Assembly: GCF_021462285.1 (NCBI RefSeq)
Contig: NZ_CP082787.1
Span: 4,278,001 to 4,342,000 of the forward strand
DNA: 64,000 nucleotides
Direction: 5' to 3'
From: Serratia entomophila
GTDB lineage: Bacteria > Pseudomonadota > Gammaproteobacteria > Enterobacterales > Enterobacteriaceae
Shown here piece after piece: positions 52,577 to 60,871 of this stretch. Positions within the stretch are counted from its first letter, which is position 1; every line of letters starts with the position of its first letter. The notes below the pieces were generated by a model that was not told where the DNA came from, made no database searches, and was given only the letters and a program-made list of their open reading frames with translations. A program made the position numbers and the translations under genes.

Positions 52577-52792
52577 ATTTAGCCAGCATGGCTCAGGTTG
52601 CGGGCAGCCAACGCGCCTGAGGCATGAAGAATAAAGAATACAACGGCTTAAGTGCCGATAAATGCGAGGGCAGAGCCCTGCAATATGCCGCCACAGTGGG
52701 CCGCGGCAACAACAAAAACGCCCCAAATGCTATTGTTGGCGGTTTCGCCGACCGACACCAACCCAAATACTCTGAAGTGTGGATACCGTCTT

Positions 52793-54631
52793 ATGGAGCA
52801 AAACCCGCAGTCACAGCTTAAACTTCTTGTCCAACGTGGTAAGGAGCAAGGCTATCTGACCTATGCTGAGGTCAATGACCATCTGCCGGAAGATATCGTC
52901 GACTCCGATCAGATCGAAGACATCATCCAGATGATTAACGACATGGGCATCCAGGTGATGGAAGAAGCACCGGATGCCGATGACCTGCTGCTTGCTGAAA
53001 ACTCAAACAGCACCGACGAAGATGCGGAAGAAGCCGCCGCTCAGGTGCTGTCCAGCGTGGAATCTGAAATCGGGCGCACCACTGACCCGGTGCGCATGTA
53101 CATGCGCGAAATGGGTACCGTTGAGCTGCTGACGCGCGAAGGCGAAATCGACATCGCCAAACGCATCGAAGACGGCATCAACCAGGTGCAGTGCTCCGTC
53201 GCAGAATACCCGGAAGCCATTACCTACCTGCTGGAACAGTACGATCGCGTCGAAGCGGGCGAAGCGCGCCTGTCTGACCTGATCACCGGCTTCGTCGATC
53301 CGAACGCGGAAGAGGACATCGCCCCAACCGCCACGCACGTCGGTTCTGAACTGTCGACCGAAGAACAGGACGACGACGAAGAAGACGAAGATGAAGACGA
53401 CGACGCTGAAGACGACAACAGCATCGATCCGGAACTGGCGCGCCAGAAATTTACCGATCTGCGCGATCAGTACGAAGCGACCCGTCTGGTGATCAAAAAG
53501 AACGGCCGCAGCCACGCCAGCGCAGCAGAAGAGATCCTGAAGCTGTCTGAAGTGTTCAAGCAGTTCCGCCTGGTGCCTAAGCAGTTCGACTTCCTGGTCA
53601 ACAGCATGCGCGTCATGATGGACCGCGTCCGTACTCAGGAACGCATCATCATGAAGCTGTGCGTTGAACAGTGCAAAATGCCGAAGAAAAACTTCGTCAC
53701 CCTGTTCGCCGGCAACGAAACCAGCGATTCCTGGTTCGAAGCGGCGCTGGCAATGGCCAAGCCATGGTCAGAGAAGCTGAAAGACGTTGCGGAAGACGTG
53801 CAGCGCAGCCTGCAGAAGCTGCGCCAGATCGAAGAAGAAACCGGCCTGACCATCGAGCAGGTCAAAGACATCAACCGCCGCATGTCGATCGGTGAAGCGA
53901 AAGCCCGCCGCGCGAAGAAAGAGATGGTTGAGGCTAACCTGCGTCTGGTTATTTCCATCGCCAAGAAATACACCAACCGCGGCCTGCAGTTCCTGGATCT
54001 GATCCAGGAAGGCAACATCGGCTTGATGAAAGCGGTAGACAAGTTTGAATACCGCCGTGGTTACAAGTTCTCGACTTACGCCACCTGGTGGATCCGTCAG
54101 GCCATCACCCGCTCCATCGCCGACCAGGCGCGTACCATCCGTATTCCGGTGCACATGATTGAGACCATCAACAAGCTCAATCGTATCTCGCGCCAGATGC
54201 TGCAAGAGATGGGCCGTGAACCGACGCCGGAAGAGCTGGCTGAGCGCATGCTGATGCCGGAAGACAAGATCCGCAAAGTGCTGAAGATCGCCAAAGAGCC
54301 GATCTCCATGGAAACGCCGATCGGCGATGATGAAGATTCACATCTGGGCGATTTCATCGAGGACACCACCCTCGAGCTGCCGCTGGATTCCGCGACCTCG
54401 GAAAGCCTGCGTTCCGCCACGCACGACGTGCTGGCCGGGCTGACCGCGCGTGAGGCTAAAGTGCTGCGCATGCGTTTCGGCATCGACATGAACACCGATC
54501 ATACGCTGGAAGAAGTGGGCAAACAGTTCGACGTTACCCGCGAGCGTATTCGCCAGATCGAAGCCAAGGCGTTGCGCAAGCTGCGCCACCCAAGCCGTTC
54601 CGAAGTGCTGCGCAGCTTCCTGGACGACTAA
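52793..54631 (+). CDS. rpoD: Primary sigma factor RpoD (sigma-70)
   Basis: The 612-aa factor (E. coli 613) has region 1.1 at the start ([16 protein letters not shown]), an acidic non-conserved insert ([19 protein letters not shown], about 191-209), regions 2.1-2.4 ([34 protein letters not shown]), and region 4.2 ([20 protein letters not shown]). I start at MEQNPQS (52793), conserved in E. coli; the open frame extends back to 52652 without family support. There is no strong Shine-Dalgarno, as in E. coli. Confidence 0.98.
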   Translation: MEQNPQSQLKLLVQRGKEQGYLTYAEVNDHLPEDIVDSDQIEDIIQMINDMGIQVMEEAPDADDLLLAENSNSTDEDAEEAAAQVLSSVESEIGRTTDPVRMYMREMGTVELLTREGEIDIAKRIEDGINQVQCSVAEYPEAITYLLEQYDRVEAGEARLSDLITGFVDPNAEEDIAPTATHVGSELSTEEQDDDEEDEDEDDDAEDDNSIDPELARQKFTDLRDQYEATRLVIKKNGRSHASAAEEILKLSEVFKQFRLVPKQFDFLVNSMRVMMDRVRTQERIIMKLCVEQCKMPKKNFVTLFAGNETSDSWFEAALAMAKPWSEKLKDVAEDVQRSLQKLRQIEEETGLTIEQVKDINRRMSIGEAKARRAKKEMVEANLRLVISIAKKYTNRGLQFLDLIQEGNIGLMKAVDKFEYRRGYKFSTYATWWIRQAITRSIADQARTIRIPVHMIETINKLNRISRQMLQEMGREPTPEELAERMLMPEDKIRKVLKIAKEPISMETPIGDDEDSHLGDFIEDTTLELPLDSATSESLRSATHDVLAGLTAREAKVLRMRFGIDMNTDHTLEEVGKQFDVTRERIRQIEAKALRKLRHPSRSEVLRSFLDD

Positions 54632-54652
54632 GGCCCGCTGTCGGCAACAAAC

Positions 54653-54683
54653 AAAACCCCGGCTCGCCGGGGTTTTTTATTGC
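54653..54683. terminator. rpoD operon terminator
   Basis: AAAACCCCGGC-TC-GCCGGGGTTTT followed by TTATT. It closes the operon and may also serve convergent mug. Confidence 0.9.
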
Positions 54684-54702
54684 CTGCTATTTATCGCGCT
54701 GC

Positions 54703-55191
54703 TCACCCCAGAGCCAGGAACAGCTCTCGGTAGCTGGCGGTAAGCTGCTCCAGCGTGGCGCGGTTCAATCCGCTGGGGTTAGGCAACACCCACACCTCGG
54801 TTGCGCCCAGCATCATCTCCTGCCTGCCCCAGGGCGCATTTTTTATCCCGAAGGCGGTGCTGAACGCCTGCTTGCCAAGGATCGCCAGGGCGCGCGGCTG
54901 ATAACGCATAATTTTGTCTCTCAACGCCTCGCCGCCGCCGCGCAGTTCGTCGCGCGTCAGCTCGCTGGCCGCTACCGTCGGGCGCGCCACCAGCGCGGTG
55001 ATGCCGCAGCCATTATCCTGCAGCTGGCGCCACTGCTCCGGCGCCAGCTGGCTGCGGGTAAAGCCGGCCTGGTGCAGCACCTTCCAGAAGCGGTTGCTGC
55101 CGTTGGCGAAGGGGTAGCCCTGATGGGCGGAGGAAAGGCCGGGATTGATGCCGCAAAACACCACCCGCAGATCGGGCGCCAGGAGTTCCAT
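54703..55191 (-). CDS. mug: G/U mismatch-specific uracil-DNA glycosylase Mug
   Basis: This 162-aa glycosylase has family motifs FCGINPGLSSAHQG (about 11-24, active-site Asn) and VLPNPSGLNRATLE (about 138-151). It removes uracil and ethenocytosine opposite guanine. I start at MELLAPDLRV (55191), the position that matches E. coli Mug; the frame extends to 55248 without similarity. It lies between rpoD and ileX as in E. coli. Confidence 0.93.
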   Translation of the reverse strand: MELLAPDLRVVFCGINPGLSSAHQGYPFANGSNRFWKVLHQAGFTRSQLAPEQWRQLQDNGCGITALVARPTVAASELTRDELRGGGEALRDKIMRYQPRALAILGKQAFSTAFGIKNAPWGRQEMMLGATEVWVLPNPSGLNRATLEQLTASYRELFLALG

Positions 55192-55298
55192 GAGTATCGC
55201 GAGTCCATTAAAGGGATTTACAGCGGTTATCGCAAAATCCGCCAACAATTACAACAGGCTAGAACTGCACAGAAAAGCAACATACGGGCGGGTAACAG

Positions 55299-55328
55299 TA
55301 GACCTGCGCCGAAGGATTACCGTATAAT
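55299..55328 (+). promoter_or_regulatory. Promoter of tRNA-Ile2
   Basis: A perfect TATAAT (55323-55328) lies 10 nt before the mature tRNA end, with TAGACC (4 of 6 to TTGACA) 18 bp upstream. A GC-rich stretch (CGCCGC) follows, as in stringently controlled tRNA promoters. Confidence 0.6.
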
Positions 55329-55338
55329 CTCGCCGCTT

Positions 55339-55414
55339 GGCCCCTTAGCTCAGTGGTTAGAGCAGGCGACTCATAATCGCTTGGTCGCTGGTTCAAACCC
55401 AGCAGGGGCCACCA
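55339..55414 (+). tRNA. ileX: tRNA-Ile2 (anticodon CAT, lysidine-modified)
   Basis: This 76-nt cloverleaf has acceptor GGCCCCT/AGGGGCC, D arm GCTC-AGTGGTTA-GAGC, anticodon stem GGCGA/TCGCT with loop CTCATAA (CAT), T arm CTGGT-TCAAACC-CAGC and an encoded CCA. It is nearly identical to E. coli ileX as I know it, next to mug, so the C34 is expected to be changed to lysidine and to read AUA. It is not a Met tRNA. Confidence 0.93.
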
Positions 55415-55440
55415 AATTCTAGCTTTAAATTCATATAATT

Positions 55441-55468
55441 AAGCCATCCTATGAGGTGGCTTTTTTGT
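55441..55468 (+). terminator. ileX terminator
   Basis: AAGCCATCCT-ATG-AGGTGGCTT with one T-G pair in the stem, followed by TTTTGTTTT. It ends the tRNA transcript just before the accessory patch. Confidence 0.75.
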
Positions 55469-55518
55469 TTTCTGGGGCCAGTGGCAGCAAAATGGCAGCA
55501 GTCTGCCGCCATTTTCTT

Positions 55519-55740
55519 TCATTTCTCACCTCGTAACCACCCAATCGCTAAGCTCACCAGGAAGCCGACAAAGAAGATCGCGATAGCCATAGAGATTGAT
55601 TTCCACCACTCGTCAAACCAGAACAATGCAACAAATGCCGCTATAGAGAACAGGCCAATGGCTATGGACTCAGCCAGGTCAGCAGTTTACCGGCCAAAAA
55701 ATTTAACTAACTTCACAAGAAAGGATTTTAGCCAGCTCAT
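55519..55740 (-). pseudogene. Second copy of small two-helix membrane protein, in-frame stop
   Basis: Hand translation from ATG 55740 gives MSWLKSFLVKLVKFFGR, a TAA at codon 18 (55687-55689), then 55 more residues including IAIGLFSIAAFVALFWFDEW and ending LRGEK before TGA. The shared block FSxAAFxALFWFDEWW and the LRGE/FRGE end show it is a paralogue of the intact 69-aa gene at 55974-56183. A CAA-to-TAA change would explain the stop. No good internal start follows the stop. It is either a pseudogene or a sequencing error. Confidence 0.75.
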
Positions 55741-55804
55741 GGTTAACACCTGCGCAAAACTGATTAGAAGAACTATTGATGTAAATTTCCTGATCCAAAT
55801 TGCG
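55703..55804 (-). pseudogene. Orphan C-terminal tail of a toxin-like gene
   Basis: In the frame that overlaps the start of the second small membrane gene, the minus strand reads RNLDQEIYINSSSNQFCAGV, then NHELAKIL and a short different end before TAA. It parallels the C-terminus of the frameshifted gene just upstream (SSKSKMFCEGVNNELSKVLGQ), down to the overlap with the next ATG. No start codon or N-terminal part is present. It looks like the last 30 codons of a second, related gene left by recombination. Confidence 0.6.
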
Positions 55805-55973
55805 CAGGCGGGTGCGGTGTAGTGCCGTTTTCGTGGCAGAGACGTTGATTTAGTGGCATCCTGCCGCGCTGACGGCTCGCTGCCGCGGTGATCGGATTTA
55901 CTCACGCGCGGGAATTGCTGACGGACTGATGGAGCGCTTAGAACGGCGCACAGGCGCACCAAATGGCAGAATA
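55805..55973 (-). other. Spacer with possible phage-satellite debris
   Basis: This strip is visibly richer in G+C than the two small membrane genes around it. One frame reads ATKSTSLPRKRHYTAPACAI, which resembles C-terminal parts of the Icd/Ash-like small ORFs annotated in P4-type satellites. That resemblance is from memory and weak. The sequence changes character near 55800, where the toxin-like tail begins, suggesting a recombination joint. No complete gene is supported. Confidence 0.3.
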
Positions 55974-56183
55974 CTACCTTTCGCCTCGAAAAAGACCGCA
56001 CAAAGCAATAGTTGCAAACACCAGTAACAGGAAGATGGCGGCGCTTAAAATTCGCTGCCACCACTCATCAAACCAGAACAGCGCCCCAAAAGCCGCAACA
56101 GAAAATATTCCGCTGAAAATCGCCTCTACAACATGAGACAATCCTTTGCCGAGCTTACTGCCCCAAGACTTTAGATAGCTCAT
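55974..56183 (-). CDS. Small two-helix membrane protein, candidate immunity protein
   Basis: The 69-aa protein has a basic N-terminus (MSYLKSWGSKLGKG), two hydrophobic helices (about 22-37 and 44-64) joined by the conserved FWFDEWWQR, and a short basic end (LFRGER). Its ATG lies inside the last codons of the upstream frame (28-nt overlap), a coupling often seen for toxin-immunity pairs. A degraded paralogue lies next to it. I do not recognise the family. Function as immunity is inference from size, membrane nature, overlap and duplication. Confidence 0.7.
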   Translation of the reverse strand: MSYLKSWGSKLGKGLSHVVEAIFSGIFSVAAFGALFWFDEWWQRILSAAIFLLLVFATIALCGLFRGER

Positions 56184-56791
56184 TATTCACACCTTCACAG
56201 AACATTTTCGATTTGCTGGAGTAGGCAACGAAGGGTTCAAGATATTCCTCCGTCAGAAAATACAGCATGTCCAAATTTCGCGGGGTTAGCTTGTGGTACG
56301 TTGAGGGGTATTTTTCGCGTAATCGGCGCGAAGCTACAGCAGCTTGTTCGATAATCCCTTGCAAAAGAATGATGTTCAGACCTGCAACGGTGATGCCTTT
56401 AAATGCCCATTTGAAAAGAGTGCTGCCGATAGCTTTTTTTAAAATGTGATGCGTGATCTGCTGTACCAGAATGAACTGAGTCCCCATACGCCCCGTAGCA
56501 TAACCTTCAGCAAGGCTTAATTTTTTGTCCTAATGCGGTTTGAGTTTGTGCATTCATCCGTTGATAACAGTCACGAATGATGATGGTGATCAGCTCACGT
56601 AAAGGAGCTTCGAGGCCATAACCCGCACGAATAACTCTAATGAATCTTTCCGTTTCAAGTTCATTCCGGCGCTTGAACTCCCCGCCCGCTAACCCTGCGC
56701 CTTGCCATGTACGGCGAACGCTATAACCTATGCCTTTGGGTAAGGACTCAATCCCTTCGAGAATTCCCTGCGCTACTGCTTTAGCATCCAT
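56155..56791 (-). pseudogene. Frameshifted toxin-like gene (about 211 codons)
   Basis: Two adjacent frames make one protein. Frame 1 (56791-56507, 94 aa, from MDAKAVAQGILEG) reads to ALGQK and then exits to a stop after IKPC. Frame 2 continues LSLAEGYATGR into MGTQFILVQQITHHILKK and ends SKVLGQ at 56155. The switch lies at a run of six A (T-run 56521-56526 on plus); removing one A restores a continuous 211-aa product. It has no signal peptide, a central hydrophobic stretch (FKWAFKGITVAGLNIILLQG) and amphipathic helices, so a membrane-inserting protein is possible. Family not recognised. A sequencing error in the homopolymer is the main alternative. Confidence 0.7.
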
Positions 56792-56968
56792 AACAGTCCC
56801 TTTTCTGTTCCAAGGCCGTACCTTATACTAGGCTTGTCCAAAAACTCAACGCTGCAGCACATCCCCCCGAGAGCGCCGCTGTCACATCAAATCCGAAAAC
56901 CTGCCGTTGTATGGTCGCGGCGATTCTGAAAGAGGTTCAACATCGCTTGCGCGGATGCTGTCCCCACC

Positions 56969-57862
56969 TCACCTGCCCGCTTCGCGCGTCGCCTTCCACT
57001 CAGCAATAATCTGCTCAATAGTCCGCCAGGCCTGCCTGGCTTCAACGGCATTGGTATTATCGGGTTTCACAGCCACAATCAACGCCTTCCATAACGCCCA
57101 GGCCCGGCCGCGCGCCCACGTATTGGCATCAATCGACAAAGCCTCACGGAATGCTGGTCTGCTGTATGCATCAAGGTAGGTCCAGGCGATAACAACATCA
57201 CATGCGGGATCACCCACGCCCAGTTGGCCAAAATCAATCACCGCGCTGAGTCGATGATTTTTAACCAAAAGGTTGCCTGCGCTTATGTCGCCATGCACCC
57301 ACACCGGCGCCTTTGTCCAGATCGTGGCGCATCCGGCATCCCAAATCTCGGTAAGCAAACTCACGTTAATCCTGGCGGCCAAATCCGAGATTGCTTGCCG
57401 CGTTTCGGCGTCATAGACACTGAGTGAACCGCCCCGGTGGAAGTTCTGTTTTCCCGCCGCAGGCCCGCCCGCAGAGTCGATGCTATGTAAGGCCAGCAGG
57501 AACCGGGCGAGATCGCCGGCAAACTCGCCAAGATTTGCGACTGGAGAAGATGCTGCGGTTTCGCCCTCAATCCAGCGATAGATAGACCATTTCCAGGGGT
57601 AATTCTCGGCCGGTTTACCCAGCGCCAAAGGCGTGGAAATGGGGATCGGCAGCAAGGGAGCCAGCTTTGGCAACCAGAACTGCTCTTTTTCCACTTGAGA
57701 AGCATAACATTCAGCGCTTGGCATCCTTACCAGCATCTGATTACCCAAATGAAAAACCCTATTATCCCAGCCCCCGGCATCAACTGGCCGTAGGGGTAAA
57801 TTCGCCCAATGTGGGAACTGGGTGGCAATAAGTTGAGAGACAAGCTTCTCGTCAATGTTCAT
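56969..57862 (-). CDS. APH/choline-kinase-fold phosphotransferase
   Basis: This 297-aa protein-kinase-like small-molecule kinase has the catalytic loop VWVHGDISAGNLLV (about 187-200) and the metal-binding VIDFGQLGVGDPACD (about 207-221), both intact. It resembles unnamed APH-family proteins, not a known aminoglycoside-resistance enzyme, so a resistance role should not be assumed. It stands alone between the accessory patch and the HPP gene. Confidence 0.82.
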   Translation of the reverse strand: MNIDEKLVSQLIATQFPHWANLPLRPVDAGGWDNRVFHLGNQMLVRMPSAECYASQVEKEQFWLPKLAPLLPIPISTPLALGKPAENYPWKWSIYRWIEGETAASSPVANLGEFAGDLARFLLALHSIDSAGGPAAGKQNFHRGGSLSVYDAETRQAISDLAARINVSLLTEIWDAGCATIWTKAPVWVHGDISAGNLLVKNHRLSAVIDFGQLGVGDPACDVVIAWTYLDAYSRPAFREALSIDANTWARGRAWALWKALIVAVKPDNTNAVEARQAWRTIEQIIAEWKATREAGR

Positions 57863-57973
57863 CGGCTCAATACGCTATTTATCAACAGCTCAAGTTTGAG
57901 CCTAGCTTAGCAAAACATCGGGGCATAAACCCGCACACCGATACCGCCCGCCAGCGCAACGCTCAGAGGCGTT

Positions 57974-58690
57974 TCACCCTCCCGGATTTTGCCGCCGGTG
58001 GGCCAGCTGCTCGGCGCGCAGCAGGATTTCCTGCAGATCGTCCTCGTCGATATCGAACAGCTCACCCTGCATCAGCGCTTGGTGCAGGTCGGCGCGGGTG
58101 ATAGACACCGCATCGATCGGCAGGTTGGCCGGTTTGGCCTCCGCCGGCGCCAGGGTGTGCGGATAACGCCGCCCGGCCAGGTTATTGAACAGTATCGCCA
58201 GCGCCGCCAGCAGCAGCGAATTGAGCAGCACCGGGTAAAGCACGAAATGGTAGCCCATCTGGTGGACACCCGGGCCACCGAGGATGGCGGTCAGCGCCAC
58301 CGCCCCGCCCGGCGGGTGCAGGCAGCGCAGCCTGAACATCAGGCCGATCGCCAGGCAGGCCGCCAGCCCGCAGGCTAAACCGGGGTCGGCAATCAGCAAA
58401 CCGCAGCTGACGCCCACCGCCGCCGCCAGCGTATTGCCGCCAACGATCGACCAGGGCTGCGCCAGCGGGCTGTTAGGCACGCCAAACAGCAATACCGCCG
58501 AGGCCCCCATCGGCGCGATAAACCACAGGTTCACCTCACCCAGAATAAAATGGCTGACCCAGCTGGCGATCGTTAACCCCAGCCCCGCTCCCAGGCTGGA
58601 AAGCAAAATCTCTTTCTTGCCCACCGCCAGCGGATGCGGCCACAGGCGCGCACATCCTACCTTCACACTTTCAATCCACTGCGTCTTCAT
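57974..58690 (-). CDS. HPP-family membrane protein
   Basis: The 238-aa protein has four to five hydrophobic helices and the family-naming motif LHPPGGAVAL (about residues 123-132). The C-terminal cytoplasmic tail is acidic (DIDEDDLQEILLRAEQLA). HPP proteins of plants and cyanobacteria carry nitrite; the role in enterobacteria is unproven. I start at MKTQWIES (58690); a GTG at 58714 is in frame but neither start has a strong ribosome site. Confidence 0.8.
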   Translation of the reverse strand: MKTQWIESVKVGCARLWPHPLAVGKKEILLSSLGAGLGLTIASWVSHFILGEVNLWFIAPMGASAVLLFGVPNSPLAQPWSIVGGNTLAAAVGVSCGLLIADPGLACGLAACLAIGLMFRLRCLHPPGGAVALTAILGGPGVHQMGYHFVLYPVLLNSLLLAALAILFNNLAGRRYPHTLAPAEAKPANLPIDAVSITRADLHQALMQGELFDIDEDDLQEILLRAEQLAHRRQNPGG

Positions 58691-58847
58691 GTTACCCGAT
58701 ACGGCTTGATTCACTTGTTGGCAACAAAGATATCACATCATCAACGCTGAATAACGGCGGCGCGAGCCGCCGCCGGCAACAACTTTTGCCCTAACAGATT
58801 GATTTTTAGCCACCCCTCGGCAATTATCAATATTCTTACTCCCTTAG

Positions 58848-59498
<651 letters not shown>

Positions 59499-59525
59499 AA
59501 AAATCGGCGGCCACGACGCCGCCGT
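59499..59525 (-). terminator. Terminator of the gab operon
   Basis: On the minus strand CGGCGGC-N4-GGCCGCCG is followed by ATTTTTTTAG, overlapping the 3' end of yfcF. It ends the gabT-gabD-permease transcript. Confidence 0.75.
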
Positions 59526-59568
59526 TCTCAATGCCGAGAAACAACATCACTACTTGAGGGAAGGCAAG

Positions 59569-60813
59569 TCACCATCCAGAGGGCAGATAGCCTAACAGTG
59601 AAGCGATGGCGTATACCGCGCTGCCCAGATACAGCAGCACGATGCTGTTCTGCAACAGCGGATGGGTGATCCAGCCGCACTGCCAGCGCGGGGTTTGATC
59701 GCCATGTTTGCGCGCGCCGCGCAGGATCAGCATCGGCATGATCGACAGGATCACCCCGCTGAACACCCCGGCGAAATACAGCGCGTTAACGAACGACACC
59801 AGGCCGCTGTAGGCCAGCGCGAACGGCGGCACTACCACCAGCAGCAGCACGCCGAAGCGGCGCAACGGCAGCTCGTCGTTGCCCAGCCGGAACTTGTCGA
59901 AAATATTGGTCAGGAAGCTGCCGCCCAGCCCCCAGTACGAGGTCAGCATTGCGCACAGCGCAAAGACGTTGGCGGAGAAGAACGCCCACTGCCCCAGCGC
60001 CTGGCCCCAGGAGATGGTCGCCACGTCTGAGATATCGTCCAGCCCGCTGAGCGCAATCACCGACATCGGCACCGCCGCCAGCAGCACGAAGGTCACCACC
60101 ATGCCGACGATAATCGCCTTCGGCAGCTGCTCGGGCTTATCGGAGAAGCCGCGCGCCATTTCCGGCACGATGTACTGCGCCGAGAAGCAGAACACCACCA
60201 CGTTGAACACCGGCACCATAAAGCGCCAGTCGCCGTCCAGCAGGTTGCGCATCTGGGTGGTGTCTTTCAGCAGCGTCGCCGCCACCAGCGCGGTCAGCAT
60301 CACTACCATGCCGATGCTGATAAACTTCTCGCCGCGGCCAATCGCCTTCAGCCCGAGATACAACACTCCCGCCGCCGGTACGAAGAACAGCAGGCTGCCG
60401 AGCGCCGGCGAGATGCCGAACAGCGACTGCAGCAGCTTGCCGCTGCCGGTCATATAGGCGGTGAGCGCGCCGACGCTGTTAACGCACACCGAAGCGAACA
60501 TCAGCCAGGCGCCGGCGCCGCCGACGTAGCGCTTCGCCAGCCCGCTCAGCTGCAGGTGCGCGCGGGTGCGCAGCGTGGATTCGGCGACATACAGCATGGT
60601 GATGGTGGTCAACCCGCCGACCAGCATCAGCCAGAACAGCAGCGGCAAAAAGCCGGCCTTGCTGGAGGCGTAGGCGATGGACAACACGCCGGCGCCGATG
60701 TTGGTGCCGACAATCATCGCCACCCCTTCGAGGAAACTCAGTGATTTGGCGGGTGCAGGTGCTCGCACCCCGGCGGCAAGCGCCGGAGAAACATAGGTGT
60801 TATCAGAAGACAT
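59569..60813 (-). CDS. HAAAP-family amino acid permease
   Basis: This 414-aa transporter has about eleven hydrophobic segments. The N-terminal LEGVAMIVGTNIGAGVLSIAY (about residues 29-49), quoted here in part as VGTNIGAGVLSIAY, is the substrate-binding GxGxG-type start of the aromatic/hydroxy amino acid permeases (TyrP, Mtr, TnaB group). Family knowledge suggests tyrosine or tryptophan, but its place 58 bp after gabD suggests uptake of 4-aminobutyrate or a related amine. Which is correct cannot be read from sequence. Confidence 0.82.
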   Translation of the reverse strand: MSSDNTYVSPALAAGVRAPAPAKSLSFLEGVAMIVGTNIGAGVLSIAYASSKAGFLPLLFWLMLVGGLTTITMLYVAESTLRTRAHLQLSGLAKRYVGGAGAWLMFASVCVNSVGALTAYMTGSGKLLQSLFGISPALGSLLFFVPAAGVLYLGLKAIGRGEKFISIGMVVMLTALVAATLLKDTTQMRNLLDGDWRFMVPVFNVVVFCFSAQYIVPEMARGFSDKPEQLPKAIIVGMVVTFVLLAAVPMSVIALSGLDDISDVATISWGQALGQWAFFSANVFALCAMLTSYWGLGGSFLTNIFDKFRLGNDELPLRRFGVLLLVVVPPFALAYSGLVSFVNALYFAGVFSGVILSIMPMLILRGARKHGDQTPRWQCGWITHPLLQNSIVLLYLGSAVYAIASLLGYLPSGW

Positions 60814-60871
60814 GCATCATCCTTTATCGCCCGGCGGCTCCGGCCACCGGGACGGGTTAATTTCCCGGTGG

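Noticed and set aside
52652..52792. N-terminal extension of RpoD
   Set aside because: Sigma-70 proteins begin at MEQNPQSQ; the extension has no family similarity and is the rpoD leader.
55451..55822. 123-aa plus-strand frame after ileX
   Set aside because: It lies antisense over the second small membrane gene and its composition is that of a shadow frame; no start signal is seen.
55687..56064. 125-aa minus-strand frame across the accessory spacer
   Set aside because: It only joins unrelated pieces: an out-of-frame part of the 69-aa gene, the spacer and the first 17 codons of the second small gene. It has no ribosome site.
56969..57862. Known aminoglycoside-resistance gene
   Set aside because: It has only the general APH-fold motifs; nothing ties it to a named resistance enzyme.
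55415..58000. Direct repeat of the tRNA 3' end marking an attR site
   Set aside because: Only a 7-nt GGGGCCA match was found (near 55474), too short to count.
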